Shown in pieces: positions 1 to 6,809 of a stretch of DNA of 7,032 nt; within the stretch, counting starts at the first letter, position 1, and each line of letters opens with the position of its first letter. The stretch is from an uncultured Paracoccaceae bacterium (GTDB lineage Bacteria > Pseudomonadota > Alphaproteobacteria > Rhodobacterales > Rhodobacteraceae), in the NCBI GenBank assembly GCA_913054485.1, contig CAJXHQ010000160.1:1-7032 (forward strand), read 5' to 3'. The notes beneath the pieces were generated by a model. That model was not told where the DNA came from. It was given only the letters and a program-made list of their open reading frames with translations, and did no database searches. A program made the translations under genes and the position numbers.

Positions 1-1529
1 TGGTGAAGCGCGGCGTCTGGGAGGCCGGCGGCTTTCCGGTGGAATTCCCTGTGATGAGCCTGGGCGAGACTCAGATGAAGCCCACCGCCATGCTGTTCCG
101 CAACCTGCTGGCGATGGACGTGGAAGAGAGCATCCGCGCCTATGGCATCGACGGCGTTGTGCTCTTGGGCGGCTGCGACAAGACCACGCCGGGCCAGCTG
201 ATGGGCGCGGCCTCGGTCGATCTGCCCGCCATCGTGGTCAGCTCCGGCCCGATGCTGAACGGCAAGTACCGCGGGCAGGATATCGGATCCGGCACGGATG
301 TGTGGAAGTTCTCGGAAGCCGTGCGCGCGGGCGAGATGACACTAAAGGATTTCATGTCGGCAGAGTCGGGCATGAGCCGCTCCAAGGGCGTCTGCATGAC
401 CATGGGCACAGCCTCCACCATGGCGTCTCTGGTCGAAGCGATGGGGATGAGCCTGCCGACCAATGCGGCGCTTCCGGCGGTGGACGCGCGGCGCGGTGCG
501 CTGGCGCATCTGACCGGCAAGCGCATCGTCGAGATGGTCGAGGAAGACCTGAAACCTTCTGATATCATGACCCGCGACGCGCTGGAAAACGCCATCCGCG
601 CCAATGCCGCCGTCGGCGGGTCGACCAATGCGGTGGTGCACCTGCTGGCCATTGCCGGGCGGTTGGAGGTTGATGTCTCGCTTGAGGATTTCGAGCTGGG
701 CAGCGACATCCCCCTGCTGGTCAACTGCATGCCCTCGGGCAAATACCTGATGGAGGATTTCTGCTATGCCGGCGGCATGCCGGTGGTGCTGAAGGAGCTT
801 CAGGGACAGCAGATGCTGCAATCTGCCGCCACCGTGCTGGGCGGCGATATCGCGGCTTATGCCGACGGCGCAGAGTGTTTCAACGAAGATGTCATCCGCC
901 CTTTCACCGACCCGGTGAAACCGGCGGCGGGCCTGCGTGTCCTGAAAGGCAACCTCGCCCCCAATGGGGCCATCGTGAAGCCCTCAGCCGCGACGGATCA
1001 CCTGCTGGAGCACGAAGGCGAGGCTTATGTGTTCGAGAATATCGAAGACCTGAAAGCCAATATCGACCGCGAGGACCTGCCGGTGACGGCGGACAGTATT
1101 CTGGTCCTGAAAGGCGTTGGCCCCAAGGGCTATCCCGGCATGCCGGAGGTCGGCAATATGCCAATCCCGCGCAAACTGGTGACCCAAGGCGTGCGCGACA
1201 TGATCCGCATTTCCGACGGGCGTATGTCCGGCACCGCCTTTGGCACCGTGATCCTGCATGTTTCGCCCGAGTCTCAGGCCGGCGGGCCGCTGGGGCTGGT
1301 GAAGACCGGTGACCGAATAAAAGTGAGCGCCAGCACCGGCGCGTTGGAGCTGCTGGTTTCAGATGAAGAACTCGCCGCCCGCCGCGCCGACTGGCAGCCA
1401 GACCCGGCCCATTACACGCGGGGCTATGCCAAGATGTATATCGACCATGTTCTGCAGGCCGAGAAGGGCGCGGATCTGGACTTTCTGGTGGGCAAGGACA
1501 CCCGCCTTGTGACGCGGGAGAGCCACTGA
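1..1529 (+). CDS. IlvD/Edd-family sugar-acid dehydratase, probable D-galactonate (or L-arabinonate) dehydratase, 5'-truncated by window edge
   Basis: The enzyme dehydrates a sugar acid to its 2-keto-3-deoxy form with an Fe-S cluster and Mg2+, in the cytoplasm. The 508 visible residues (counted from the GTG at 3) lack the true N-terminus; that GTG is an internal Val codon. Family hallmarks are GGCDKTTPG with Cys58 (cluster ligand) and Lys60 (the position carbamylated in family structures), then GVCMTMGTASTM with Cys131. The 73-residue Cys-Cys spacing equals that of Rhizobium L-arabinonate dehydratase (Cys127/Cys200, as I recall it), so about 69 residues are missing, including the first cluster cysteine. 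NAAVGGSTNAVVHL (201-214) and ISDGRMSGTAFG (403-414, with the likely catalytic Ser409) are intact. The TGA stop shares one base with the ATG of the next gene (TGATG). The family label alone does not separate galactonate, arabinonate, fuconate and xylonate; galactonate is inferred from the downstream dgoK and dgoA. It would stand in for the enolase-superfamily DgoD of enterobacteria. Confidence 0.9.
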   Translation, partial: VKRGVWEAGGFPVEFPVMSLGETQMKPTAMLFRNLLAMDVEESIRAYGIDGVVLLGGCDKTTPGQLMGAASVDLPAIVVSSGPMLNGKYRGQDIGSGTDVWKFSEAVRAGEMTLKDFMSAESGMSRSKGVCMTMGTASTMASLVEAMGMSLPTNAALPAVDARRGALAHLTGKRIVEMVEEDLKPSDIMTRDALENAIRANAAVGGSTNAVVHLLAIAGRLEVDVSLEDFELGSDIPLLVNCMPSGKYLMEDFCYAGGMPVVLKELQGQQMLQSAATVLGGDIAAYADGAECFNEDVIRPFTDPVKPAAGLRVLKGNLAPNGAIVKPSAATDHLLEHEGEAYVFENIEDLKANIDREDLPVTADSILVLKGVGPKGYPGMPEVGNMPIPRKLVTQGVRDMIRISDGRMSGTAFGTVILHVSPESQAGGPLGLVKTGDRIKVSASTGALELLVSDEELAARRADWQPDPAHYTRGYAKMYIDHVLQAEKGADLDFLVGKDTRLVTRESH

Positions 1530-2296
1530 TGAGCGCTGCAACCTTCCATGACCTGAACGGCGCATCGGTATTCATCACCGGCGGCGGCTCCGGCATCGGC
1601 GCCTCATTGACCGAGGGTTTCCTGCGGCAGGGCGCGAAAGTGGCCTTTGTGGGCCGCTCGGACGCCAGCGGTTTCGTGGACCGGATGGAGGCCGAGACGG
1701 GATCGCGCCCGCTGTTCATCCGATGCGACATCACCGATACGGCCGCCTTGCAAGCGGCCATTGCCAGCTCGGCAGCGGCGCACGGCCCGATCACCGTGCT
1801 GGTCAACAACGCCGCCAATGATCAGCGACACAGCGTTGAGGAGGTCCAAGAAGACTTCTGGGACTGGATGATGGCGGTGAACCTCAAGGCCTATTTCTTT
1901 GCCATCCAGGCGGTCCTGCCGGGCATGAAAGAAGCAGGCGGCGGTGCGATCGTGAACTTCACCTCGATCAGCTACATGATGGGCAACGCCGGCTACCCGG
2001 CTTACACTACGGCGAACAGCGGTCTGAACGGCATGACCCGCAGTCTCGCCCGGGAATTCGGCCCCGACCGCATCCGCGTGAATGCGCTGGCGCCGGGCTG
2101 GGTGCTTACGGACAAGCAGCTGGACAAATGGGCGACGCCGGACGCGCTGGCGGCGCATCTTGAGCGGCAGTGCCTGAAAGAACACCTTGCGCCGCAGGAT
2201 ATTGTGGATGCCACGCTGTTCCTGTCCTCGGAGACCAGCCGCATGATCACCGGTCAGGCGCTGGTGGTTGATGGCGGCGTGGTGGTCAGCGGGTGA
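1529..2296 (+). CDS. SDR-family sugar dehydrogenase, probable NAD(P)-dependent D-galactose 1-dehydrogenase, catalytic Lys replaced by Asn
   Basis: This is a classical short-chain dehydrogenase/reductase of 255 residues, a normal length for the family. Visible motifs are the Rossmann glycine motif TGGGSGIG (17-24), the NNAA motif (93-96), active-site Asn118 in AVNLKAY, Ser146, and Tyr159 thirteen residues later. The C-terminus ends in a usual ITGQALVVDGG. The overall pattern (GGGSGIGASLTEGF, VNNAANDQRH, REFGPDRIRVNALAPGWV) resembles Caulobacter XylB-like sugar 1-dehydrogenases. By context it would oxidise galactose to galactonolactone, feeding the lactonase encoded three genes downstream. The odd point is the YxxxK motif, which reads YTTAN: residue 163, codon AAC at 2015-2017, is Asn where nearly all classical SDRs have the Lys that lowers the Tyr pKa and binds the nicotinamide ribose. 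Activity may therefore be weak or altered. The start is fixed by the TGATG overlap with the dehydratase. Family is certain; substrate is inferred. Confidence 0.88.
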   Translation: MSAATFHDLNGASVFITGGGSGIGASLTEGFLRQGAKVAFVGRSDASGFVDRMEAETGSRPLFIRCDITDTAALQAAIASSAAAHGPITVLVNNAANDQRHSVEEVQEDFWDWMMAVNLKAYFFAIQAVLPGMKEAGGGAIVNFTSISYMMGNAGYPAYTTANSGLNGMTRSLAREFGPDRIRVNALAPGWVLTDKQLDKWATPDALAAHLERQCLKEHLAPQDIVDATLFLSSETSRMITGQALVVDGGVVVSG

Positions 2297-2300
2297 CACC

Positions 2301-3218
2301 ATGAATGTGAAACCTGCCAAGACACCGGACTGGGTCGCCGCCGACTGGGGGACTTCGCACCTGCGGCTCTGGCTGATGGCTGAAAACGGCCAGGTGCTGC
2401 ACCGTCTGCACAGCGCGGCTGGCATGGGCACGCTGACACCCGACGGCTACGAGCCCGAGCTGCTGCGCCTTCTGGAGGGCACGCTGCCGGCAGAGGGCGC
2501 GCTGGACGTGATCTGCTGCGGCATGGCCGGGGCCGCGCAGGGCTGGGCTGAGGCACCATATGCCGCTGCCCCTTGCCCGCCGCCGGGCCCTGCGGAGGCG
2601 GTGCAACCAGCACTCGAAACCCCGCGCTTGCGGGTCTTTATCCTGCCTGGTGTCAAACAAATTGCTGACTCGGACGTGATGCGCGGTGAGGAAACCCAGA
2701 TCGCGGGCTTCCTGGCCGCCCATCCTGGCTATGACGGCATGCTTTGCCTGCCCGGTACTCACAGTAAATGGGCGCGGGTGCGCGACGGGAAGATTGAAGG
2801 CTTCCGCACTTTCATGACAGGCGAGCTGTTTGCGCTGCTCAGCAGCCGGTCGGTGCTGCGCCACACCACCAATAGCGACGGCTGGGACGAAGCCGCCTTT
2901 GAGGCTGCGGTCTCGGATATCATGGCCGCCCCCGCGGATCTGACAGGCAAGCTCTTTGGTCTGCGCGCGGGGCCGCTGCTGACCGGCATGCCGCCCGAGA
3001 CCGCCCGCGCGCGGCTCTCCGGCCTCTTGATCGGGGCCGAACTGGCCGCCACCCGTAAGGACTGGCAGGCGCTACCCGTGGCGCTGATCGGCGAGAATAG
3101 CCTAGCCCAGGCCTATGCCGAGGCGCTTGCACTCAAAGGCCATGCGCCTACCCTTGTGAACACAGAAGACATGACCCTCGGAGGGCTGAAAGCCGCCCGC
3201 CGCCAGCTTCAGGGATAA
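2301..3218 (+). CDS. dgoK: 2-dehydro-3-deoxygalactonokinase (DgoK)
   Basis: The kinase phosphorylates 2-keto-3-deoxy-D-galactonate at O6 with ATP, the fifth step from lactose in the De Ley-Doudoroff route. The 305-residue protein is close to the 292 of E. coli DgoK. Family signatures appear in order: ADWGTSHLRLW (14-24, the N-terminal phosphate-binding loop of the kinase fold), CCGMAGAAQGW (72-82), DVMRGEETQIAGF (125-137), LPGTHSKWARV (150-160), FRTFMTGELFALL (168-180), LSGLLIGAEL (239-248) and a closing GENSLAQAYAEAL (264-276). I chose the ATG at 2301 because it lies 4 bases after the upstream stop and gives the usual short lead before the DWG motif. An in-frame ATG at 2268 would overlap the SDR and add 11 unconserved residues. 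The ribosome-binding site is weak, so coupling to SDR translation is likely. The stretch near 88-108 is Pro/Ala-rich and poorly conserved, probably a surface loop. Confidence 0.94.
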   Translation: MNVKPAKTPDWVAADWGTSHLRLWLMAENGQVLHRLHSAAGMGTLTPDGYEPELLRLLEGTLPAEGALDVICCGMAGAAQGWAEAPYAAAPCPPPGPAEAVQPALETPRLRVFILPGVKQIADSDVMRGEETQIAGFLAAHPGYDGMLCLPGTHSKWARVRDGKIEGFRTFMTGELFALLSSRSVLRHTTNSDGWDEAAFEAAVSDIMAAPADLTGKLFGLRAGPLLTGMPPETARARLSGLLIGAELAATRKDWQALPVALIGENSLAQAYAEALALKGHAPTLVNTEDMTLGGLKAARRQLQG

Positions 3219-3224
3219 CCAGAT

Positions 3225-3836
3225 ATGACCCGCAATATCATTGCCATCCTGCGCGGCATCCGCCCGCAGGAAGCCTGCGCCATGACCGATGCTCTCATCG
3301 GTGCCGGCATCACCCGGATCGAAGTGCCGCTGAATTCGCCCGATCCCTTCGACAGTATCGGTATGATGATCGAACACGCAGGCTCCCGCGCCACCATCGG
3401 GGCGGGCACCGTGCTTGGCGTGGACAATGTGGACCGCCTTGCTGCTATCGGCGCGCAGATGGTGGTCTCTCCCGACTGCAACCCGGAGGTGATCGCCGCC
3501 ACCAAGGCCGCAGGAATGCTGTCCTACCCCGGTGTCTTTACCGCCACCGAGTGTTTTGCCGCCCTGCGCGCCGGTGCCGACGGGCTGAAATTCTTCCCGG
3601 CCTTCAAGCTGGGGCTCGACGGGTTCAAAGCACTGAAAGCGGTGCTGCCGGCCGAGGCGCAGACCTTCGCCGTGGGTGGCGTCGGCCCGGATGATTTCCT
3701 GGTCTGGAAAAACGCCGGGATCACCGGCTTTGGCATGGGATCCAGCCTGTACCATCCTGGCATCAGCGCCGAGCAGATGGAGGTGCACGCCGCCGCCACC
3801 GTGGCCGCCTACGACAAGGCCTTCGGCGATGGCTGA
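3225..3836 (+). CDS. dgoA: 2-dehydro-3-deoxy-6-phosphogalactonate aldolase (DgoA)
   Basis: This class I aldolase of the KDPG/KDPGal family cleaves 2-keto-3-deoxy-6-phosphogalactonate to pyruvate and glyceraldehyde-3-phosphate. The 203 residues match the family length and form one TIM barrel, normally a trimer. Active-site residues are readable: Arg10 in ILRGI, Glu33 in RIEVPLNS (general acid/base), GAGTV (59-63), the pyruvate-loop PGVFT (102-106) and Lys122 in GLKFFPA (Schiff base). These parallel Arg14, Glu37 and Lys126 of E. coli DgoA. The EVPLNSP strand favours the galactonate aldolase over KDPG aldolase (Eda), which usually reads EVTLRT there. The gene starts 6 bases after dgoK; AGGGA at 3211-3215, inside the end of dgoK, can act as its ribosome-binding site. 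It overlaps the next gene by 8 bases. The adjacent dgoK supports the assignment. Confidence 0.95.
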   Translation: MTRNIIAILRGIRPQEACAMTDALIGAGITRIEVPLNSPDPFDSIGMMIEHAGSRATIGAGTVLGVDNVDRLAAIGAQMVVSPDCNPEVIAATKAAGMLSYPGVFTATECFAALRAGADGLKFFPAFKLGLDGFKALKAVLPAEAQTFAVGGVGPDDFLVWKNAGITGFGMGSSLYHPGISAEQMEVHAAATVAAYDKAFGDG

Positions 3837-4671
3837 GGTCTTCAGCGCGACCGCTTGCAGCTTAGGGGAAGGTCCGCTCTGGCATCCTGAGCGTCAGCAG
3901 CTGTTCTGGTTCGACATCCTGGAAAAGTCCCTGCTGACCATTGAAAACGGGCAGGAGCGGCGCTGGACCTTTGACGACTACGTCTCAGCTGCGGGCTGGC
4001 TGGACCGGGATACGCTGCTGATGGCCAGCGCCAATGCGCTCTGGCGGTTTGATATTTTGGCAGGGCAGCGCGAACATCTGACTGATCTGGAGGCGGACAA
4101 TCCTGTCACCCGCTCCAACGACGGTCGCGCCGACCCCTGGGGCGGGTTCTGGATCGGCACAATGGGGATTAACGCCGAGTCGGGGGCAGGGGCGATCTAC
4201 CGCTATTACCGGGGCGAATTGCGCAAGCTCTATGGCGGGATCACCATTTCCAATGCGATCTGTTTTGCGCCGGATGCCTCCTGCGCCTATTGGGCCGACA
4301 CCAAACGCGGGGTGATCCAGCGCCAGTGGTTGGAGCCGGACCGAGGCTGGCTGCACGGCACGCCGGAGGTGTTTCTGGACCTCAGCGGCGAAGGATTTGG
4401 CGCGGATGGTGCGGTTGCCGATGCCGACGGCAACCTCTGGAACGCGCAATGGGGTGCCTCCCGGGTGGCCTGCTACAGCCCGGACGGCAAAATGATGAGG
4501 GCATATCCAGTGCCTACCCCGCAGGCCTCCTGCCCGGCCTTTGGCGGGCCGGATATGACCACGCTTTTTGTGACCACGGCCGCGGAGGGCGGGCAGCCGG
4601 CCCCGGCTGGTCAGACGTTCATGATTGAAACCGGTGTGCGCGGCCAGCGCGAGCACCAGGTGATCCTGTAA
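3829..4671 (+). CDS. SMP-30/gluconolactonase-family sugar lactonase, probable D-galactonolactonase
   Basis: This predicted lactonase is a six-bladed beta-propeller of the SMP-30/regucalcin family that would hydrolyse galactono-lactone to galactonate. With the ATG at 3829 it is 280 residues, typical of bacterial members. The divalent-metal ligands can be placed by motif: Glu14 in LGEGPLWHP, Asn142 in ISNAICFAPD and Asp193 in GADGAVADADG. Substrate-side Arg95 and Asn97 lie in TRSNDGRADPWG, just before the family hallmark GFWIGTMG (106-113). I chose 3829 because it puts LGEGP near residue 12, as in relatives, and overlaps dgoA by 8 bases, with AAGG at 3815-3818 upstream. Reading the frame back to 3676 would add 51 residues that lie over dgoA and look non-homologous. 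There is no signal peptide, so it is cytoplasmic. Relatives act on arabinono-, xylono-, glucono- or galactono-lactones; the substrate here is inferred from context. Confidence 0.9.
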   Translation: MAEVFSATACSLGEGPLWHPERQQLFWFDILEKSLLTIENGQERRWTFDDYVSAAGWLDRDTLLMASANALWRFDILAGQREHLTDLEADNPVTRSNDGRADPWGGFWIGTMGINAESGAGAIYRYYRGELRKLYGGITISNAICFAPDASCAYWADTKRGVIQRQWLEPDRGWLHGTPEVFLDLSGEGFGADGAVADADGNLWNAQWGASRVACYSPDGKMMRAYPVPTPQASCPAFGGPDMTTLFVTTAAEGGQPAPAGQTFMIETGVRGQREHQVIL

Positions 4672-4687
4672 GAGAAAGACCGCGAGA

Positions 4688-6595
4688 ATGCGCCGCACAC
4701 TTGGCACCTGCTACTACCCTGAACACTGGCCGGAAGAGATCTGGGCCGAAGATGCCCGCCGCATGGCAGAGGCCGGGCTCACCTGGATTCGCATCGGCGA
4801 ATTTGCCTGGGCCCGGCTGGAGCCCAGCCCGGGTGACCTGCAATTTGACTGGCTTGACCGGGCCATTGAAGTGCTGGGGCAGGCCGGGCTGAAGGTGGTG
4901 CTGGGCACGCCGACGGCCACGCCGCCGCGCTGGATGGCGGACAAGCACCCGGATATGTTTGCAGTCGATGCCGAAGGCCGCCCGCGCGGCTTTGGCTCGC
5001 GCCGGCACTATTGCTTCAGCCATCAGGGCTATCTGGCAGAAAGCCGCCGCATCACCCGGCTGCTGGCCGAACGCTATGGCAGGAACCCGCATGTGGCGGC
5101 CTGGCAGACTGATAACGAATATGGCTGTCACGATACGACCATCAGCTACTCGGACGCCGCCCGCACTGCTTTCCAGCGCTGGCTGGAGGTGCAGTTCAAC
5201 GGCAGTATCGCGGATCTGAACGCGGCCTGGGGCAATATCTTCTGGTCAATGGAGTACAGCCGGTTTGACCAGATCGGCCTGCCGAACCTCACCGTGACCG
5301 AACCCCATCCGGCCCATGTGCTGGCCTTCCGCCGGTTCTCCAGCGATCAGGTGGTGGCCTACAACCGCGCGCAGGTGGAGATCCTGCGCGACCACACAGA
5401 TGTGCCGATTGCCCATAACTACATGGGCCGGATCACCGATTTCGACCATTACAAGGTCGGCGGGGATCTGGAGATCGCCAGCTGGGACAGCTACCCTTTG
5501 GGTTTCCTTGAGGACCGGGTGGGCGCAGATGCGGACCACCAGCGCGCCTATGCGCGGCAGGGCGATCCGGATTTTCAGGCCTTTCACCATGACCTCTACC
5601 GCGCCGTCGGGCGGGGACGCTGGTGGATCATGGAGCAGCAGCCCGGCCCGGTGAACTGGGCGCCGTATAACCCCGCGCCGCTGCCCGGCATGGTCCGCCT
5701 TTGGAGCTGGGAGGCCTTCGCTCACGGGGCTGAGGCGGTGTGCTACTTCCGCTGGCGGCAGGCGCCTTTTGCGCAGGAGCAGATGCATGCCGGCCTGTTG
5801 CGGCCCGACAGCAAGGATGCCCCCGCCATGGCCGAGGCGCAGGAGGTCGCGCGCGAACTGGCTGAAGCGCCGGAGGTGCAGCCCTGGACTGCTCCGGTGG
5901 CGCTGATCTTTGATTATGACGCCGAATGGGCCTGGAAAACTCAGCCGCATGGGGCGGGCTTGAGCTATTTCAGCCTGGTCTTTGACCACTACAAGGCGCT
6001 GCGCCGGGCCGGGCTGTCGGTGGATATTCTGCCGTCTTCCACCCGCGACTTCACAGGCCGGAAATTGGTACTGGCACCGGGTCTGATGCATCTGCCGCAG
6101 GGTCTGAAACAGGCGCTGGCCGTCAGCGGCGCGCAGGTGGTGCACGGGCCGCGCTCCGGCGCGCGCGATGCGCATTTCTCCATTCCAGACCCGCTGCCGC
6201 CCGCGCTGCCGGGGCTGGATGTAACCGTCGCCCGTGTTGAAAGCCTGCGCCCGGATATGCCGGTGCCGCTGGCTGGCGGCGGCGCGGTCACTGGCTACCT
6301 GGAAGATTTGGAAGGCGGGGCCGCGGTCATGCTGCGCACTAAGGATGCAGCTGCGGTTGCCGTTTGCGAAGGCAGCCAGATCTACTGCGGCGGCTGGCTG
6401 GATGCGGACGGTCTGGACCGTCTGGTGGCGACGGCCTGCGCCAGCGCAGGGCTGGAAGTCCGCGACCTGCCCGAAGGCATCCGCTGCCGCCGCACCGCAA
6501 CGGAGGAGTTCTGGTTCAATCACACGGACAGTGATGCCGACACGCCTGCCGGCCACCTGCCGCCGGCCGGTCTGAAACGCCTTCTTTTGGGGTAA
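4688..6595 (+). CDS. GH42 beta-galactosidase
   Basis: This retaining beta-galactosidase of glycoside hydrolase family 42 releases galactose from beta-galactosides. The 635-residue chain has the family plan. A TIM barrel covers about 1-385, opening with LGTCYYPEHWPEEIW and followed by RIGEFAWARLEP (35-46) and GTPTATPPRWM (73-83). The acid/base Glu144 is in WQTDNEYG and the nucleophile Glu316 in WWIMEQQPGPVNWAPYNP. A trimerisation domain follows (about 400-590), then a small C-terminal beta-domain ending with FNHTDSD and LPPAGLKRLLL. With a 3-residue offset to Thermus A4 beta-galactosidase, only the first of its four zinc cysteines remains (Cys109); the others map to Ser153, Ser155 and Ala158, so zinc binding is unlikely. 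No signal peptide is present, so the substrate must be imported. The gene starts 16 bases after the lactonase stop with only a weak GA-rich ribosome-binding site. As last gene of the operon it supplies the galactose that the others break down. The natural substrate could be lactose or plant/algal galacto-oligosaccharides. Confidence 0.95.
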   Translation: MRRTLGTCYYPEHWPEEIWAEDARRMAEAGLTWIRIGEFAWARLEPSPGDLQFDWLDRAIEVLGQAGLKVVLGTPTATPPRWMADKHPDMFAVDAEGRPRGFGSRRHYCFSHQGYLAESRRITRLLAERYGRNPHVAAWQTDNEYGCHDTTISYSDAARTAFQRWLEVQFNGSIADLNAAWGNIFWSMEYSRFDQIGLPNLTVTEPHPAHVLAFRRFSSDQVVAYNRAQVEILRDHTDVPIAHNYMGRITDFDHYKVGGDLEIASWDSYPLGFLEDRVGADADHQRAYARQGDPDFQAFHHDLYRAVGRGRWWIMEQQPGPVNWAPYNPAPLPGMVRLWSWEAFAHGAEAVCYFRWRQAPFAQEQMHAGLLRPDSKDAPAMAEAQEVARELAEAPEVQPWTAPVALIFDYDAEWAWKTQPHGAGLSYFSLVFDHYKALRRAGLSVDILPSSTRDFTGRKLVLAPGLMHLPQGLKQALAVSGAQVVHGPRSGARDAHFSIPDPLPPALPGLDVTVARVESLRPDMPVPLAGGGAVTGYLEDLEGGAAVMLRTKDAAAVAVCEGSQIYCGGWLDADGLDRLVATACASAGLEVRDLPEGIRCRRTATEEFWFNHTDSDADTPAGHLPPAGLKRLLLG

Positions 6596-6605
6596 TCCTG
6601 CAGCA

Positions 6606-6637
6606 TCCCGCCGCCGCCTTATGGGCCCGCGGCGGGA
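6606..6637 (+). terminator. GC-rich hairpin after the operon, possible terminator
   Basis: TCCCGCCGC at 6606-6614 pairs perfectly with GCGGCGGGA at 6629-6637, giving a 9-bp stem with a 14-base loop, 10 bases after the GH42 stop. No T-run follows, so this is not a textbook intrinsic terminator. It may stop transcription weakly, protect the 3' end of the operon mRNA, or work with Rho. Position and stem strength support the call; the missing U-tract lowers it. Confidence 0.5.
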
Positions 6638-6655
6638 ATGGGCTTGCACCTGCCG

Positions 6656-6665
6656 CCGATATCGG
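6656..6665. promoter_or_regulatory. 10-bp perfect palindrome CCGATATCGG
   Basis: A perfect 10-bp palindrome lies in the non-coding stretch between the GH42 gene and ppk2, about 145 bases upstream of the ppk2 start. It could be a small operator half-site pair for a dimeric regulator, but one such palindrome can arise by chance in a GC-rich genome. No regulator is assigned. Confidence 0.2.
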
Positions 6666-6693
6666 ATTCCATAAGGGGGACAGGCCCAAGCCT

Positions 6694-6721
6694 TCCCTCC
6701 GTGCAGATGTTGTCCCTCCGT
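6694..6721. repeat. 9-bp direct repeat TCCCTCCGT, two copies
   Basis: TCCCTCCGT occurs at 6694-6702 and again at 6713-6721, 19 bases apart start to start. This is close to, but not exactly, two helical turns. The pair lies upstream of ppk2 and could be a tandem binding site or a relic of a short duplication. The repeat itself is certain; a role is not. Confidence 0.4.
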
Positions 6722-6741
6722 TCCGCTGTTTGCGGGCCGGG

Positions 6742-6773
6742 CTGACATCTATTTTTCACATGCGGCAGCTAAT
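6742..6773 (+). promoter_or_regulatory. possible ppk2 promoter region
   Basis: CTGACA at 6742-6747 matches the sigma-70 -35 consensus TTGACA at five of six bases. The nearest -10-like hexamer, GCTAAT at 6768-6773, matches four of six, but the 20-base spacer is too long for a good promoter. The AT-rich CTATTTTT at 6749-6756 is the other weak candidate -10. A promoter is expected here because ppk2 follows a hairpin and a non-coding gap, but its exact position cannot be fixed from the sequence. Confidence 0.2.
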
Positions 6774-6795
6774 CAGGCGCCCTGGCTTTCAGATT

Positions 6796-6802
6796 AAAGG
6801 AG
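6796..6802 (+). promoter_or_regulatory. Shine-Dalgarno sequence that decides the TTG start of ppk2
   Basis: AAAGGAG at 6796-6802 is the strongest ribosome-binding site in the window and sits 7 bases before TTG at 6810. The nearby ATG at 6823 is out of frame with the PPK2 reading frame, and the next in-frame ATG is about 100 bases further on, so this site supports TTG as the true start. Confidence 0.8.
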
Positions 6803-6809
6803 CATTCCC

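Noticed and set aside
3..5. GTG as the true start of the dehydratase
   Set aside because: Family members have about 69 more residues before this point, including an Fe-S cysteine. The codon is an internal Val, and the truncation is made by the window edge, not by a broken gene.
904..1818. 304-codon open frame on the - strand spanning the dehydratase-SDR junction
   Set aside because: It crosses two well-supported + strand genes, has low-complexity Pro/Arg/Ser-rich content and no family motif.
2268..2300. Upstream ATG for dgoK
   Set aside because: It overlaps the conserved C-terminus of the SDR, and the extra residues before the ATG at 2301 have no counterpart in DgoK proteins.
3102..3788. 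228-codon open frame on the - strand opposite dgoA
   Set aside because: It is antisense to an aldolase with complete active-site motifs; its Gly/His-rich translation shows no domain.
3676..3828. 51-residue N-terminal extension of the lactonase
   Set aside because: It lies in another frame over dgoA, and the LGEGP metal-ligand motif would fall far from its usual position near the N-terminus. The ATG at 3829 is the better start.
5246..6748. 500-codon open frame on the - strand across the GH42 gene
   Set aside because: Its translation is rich in Arg, His, Gln and Ala with no recognisable motif, and it lies opposite a clear GH42 gene with intact catalytic residues. In GC-rich genes the antisense frames often stay open, so it is a shadow.
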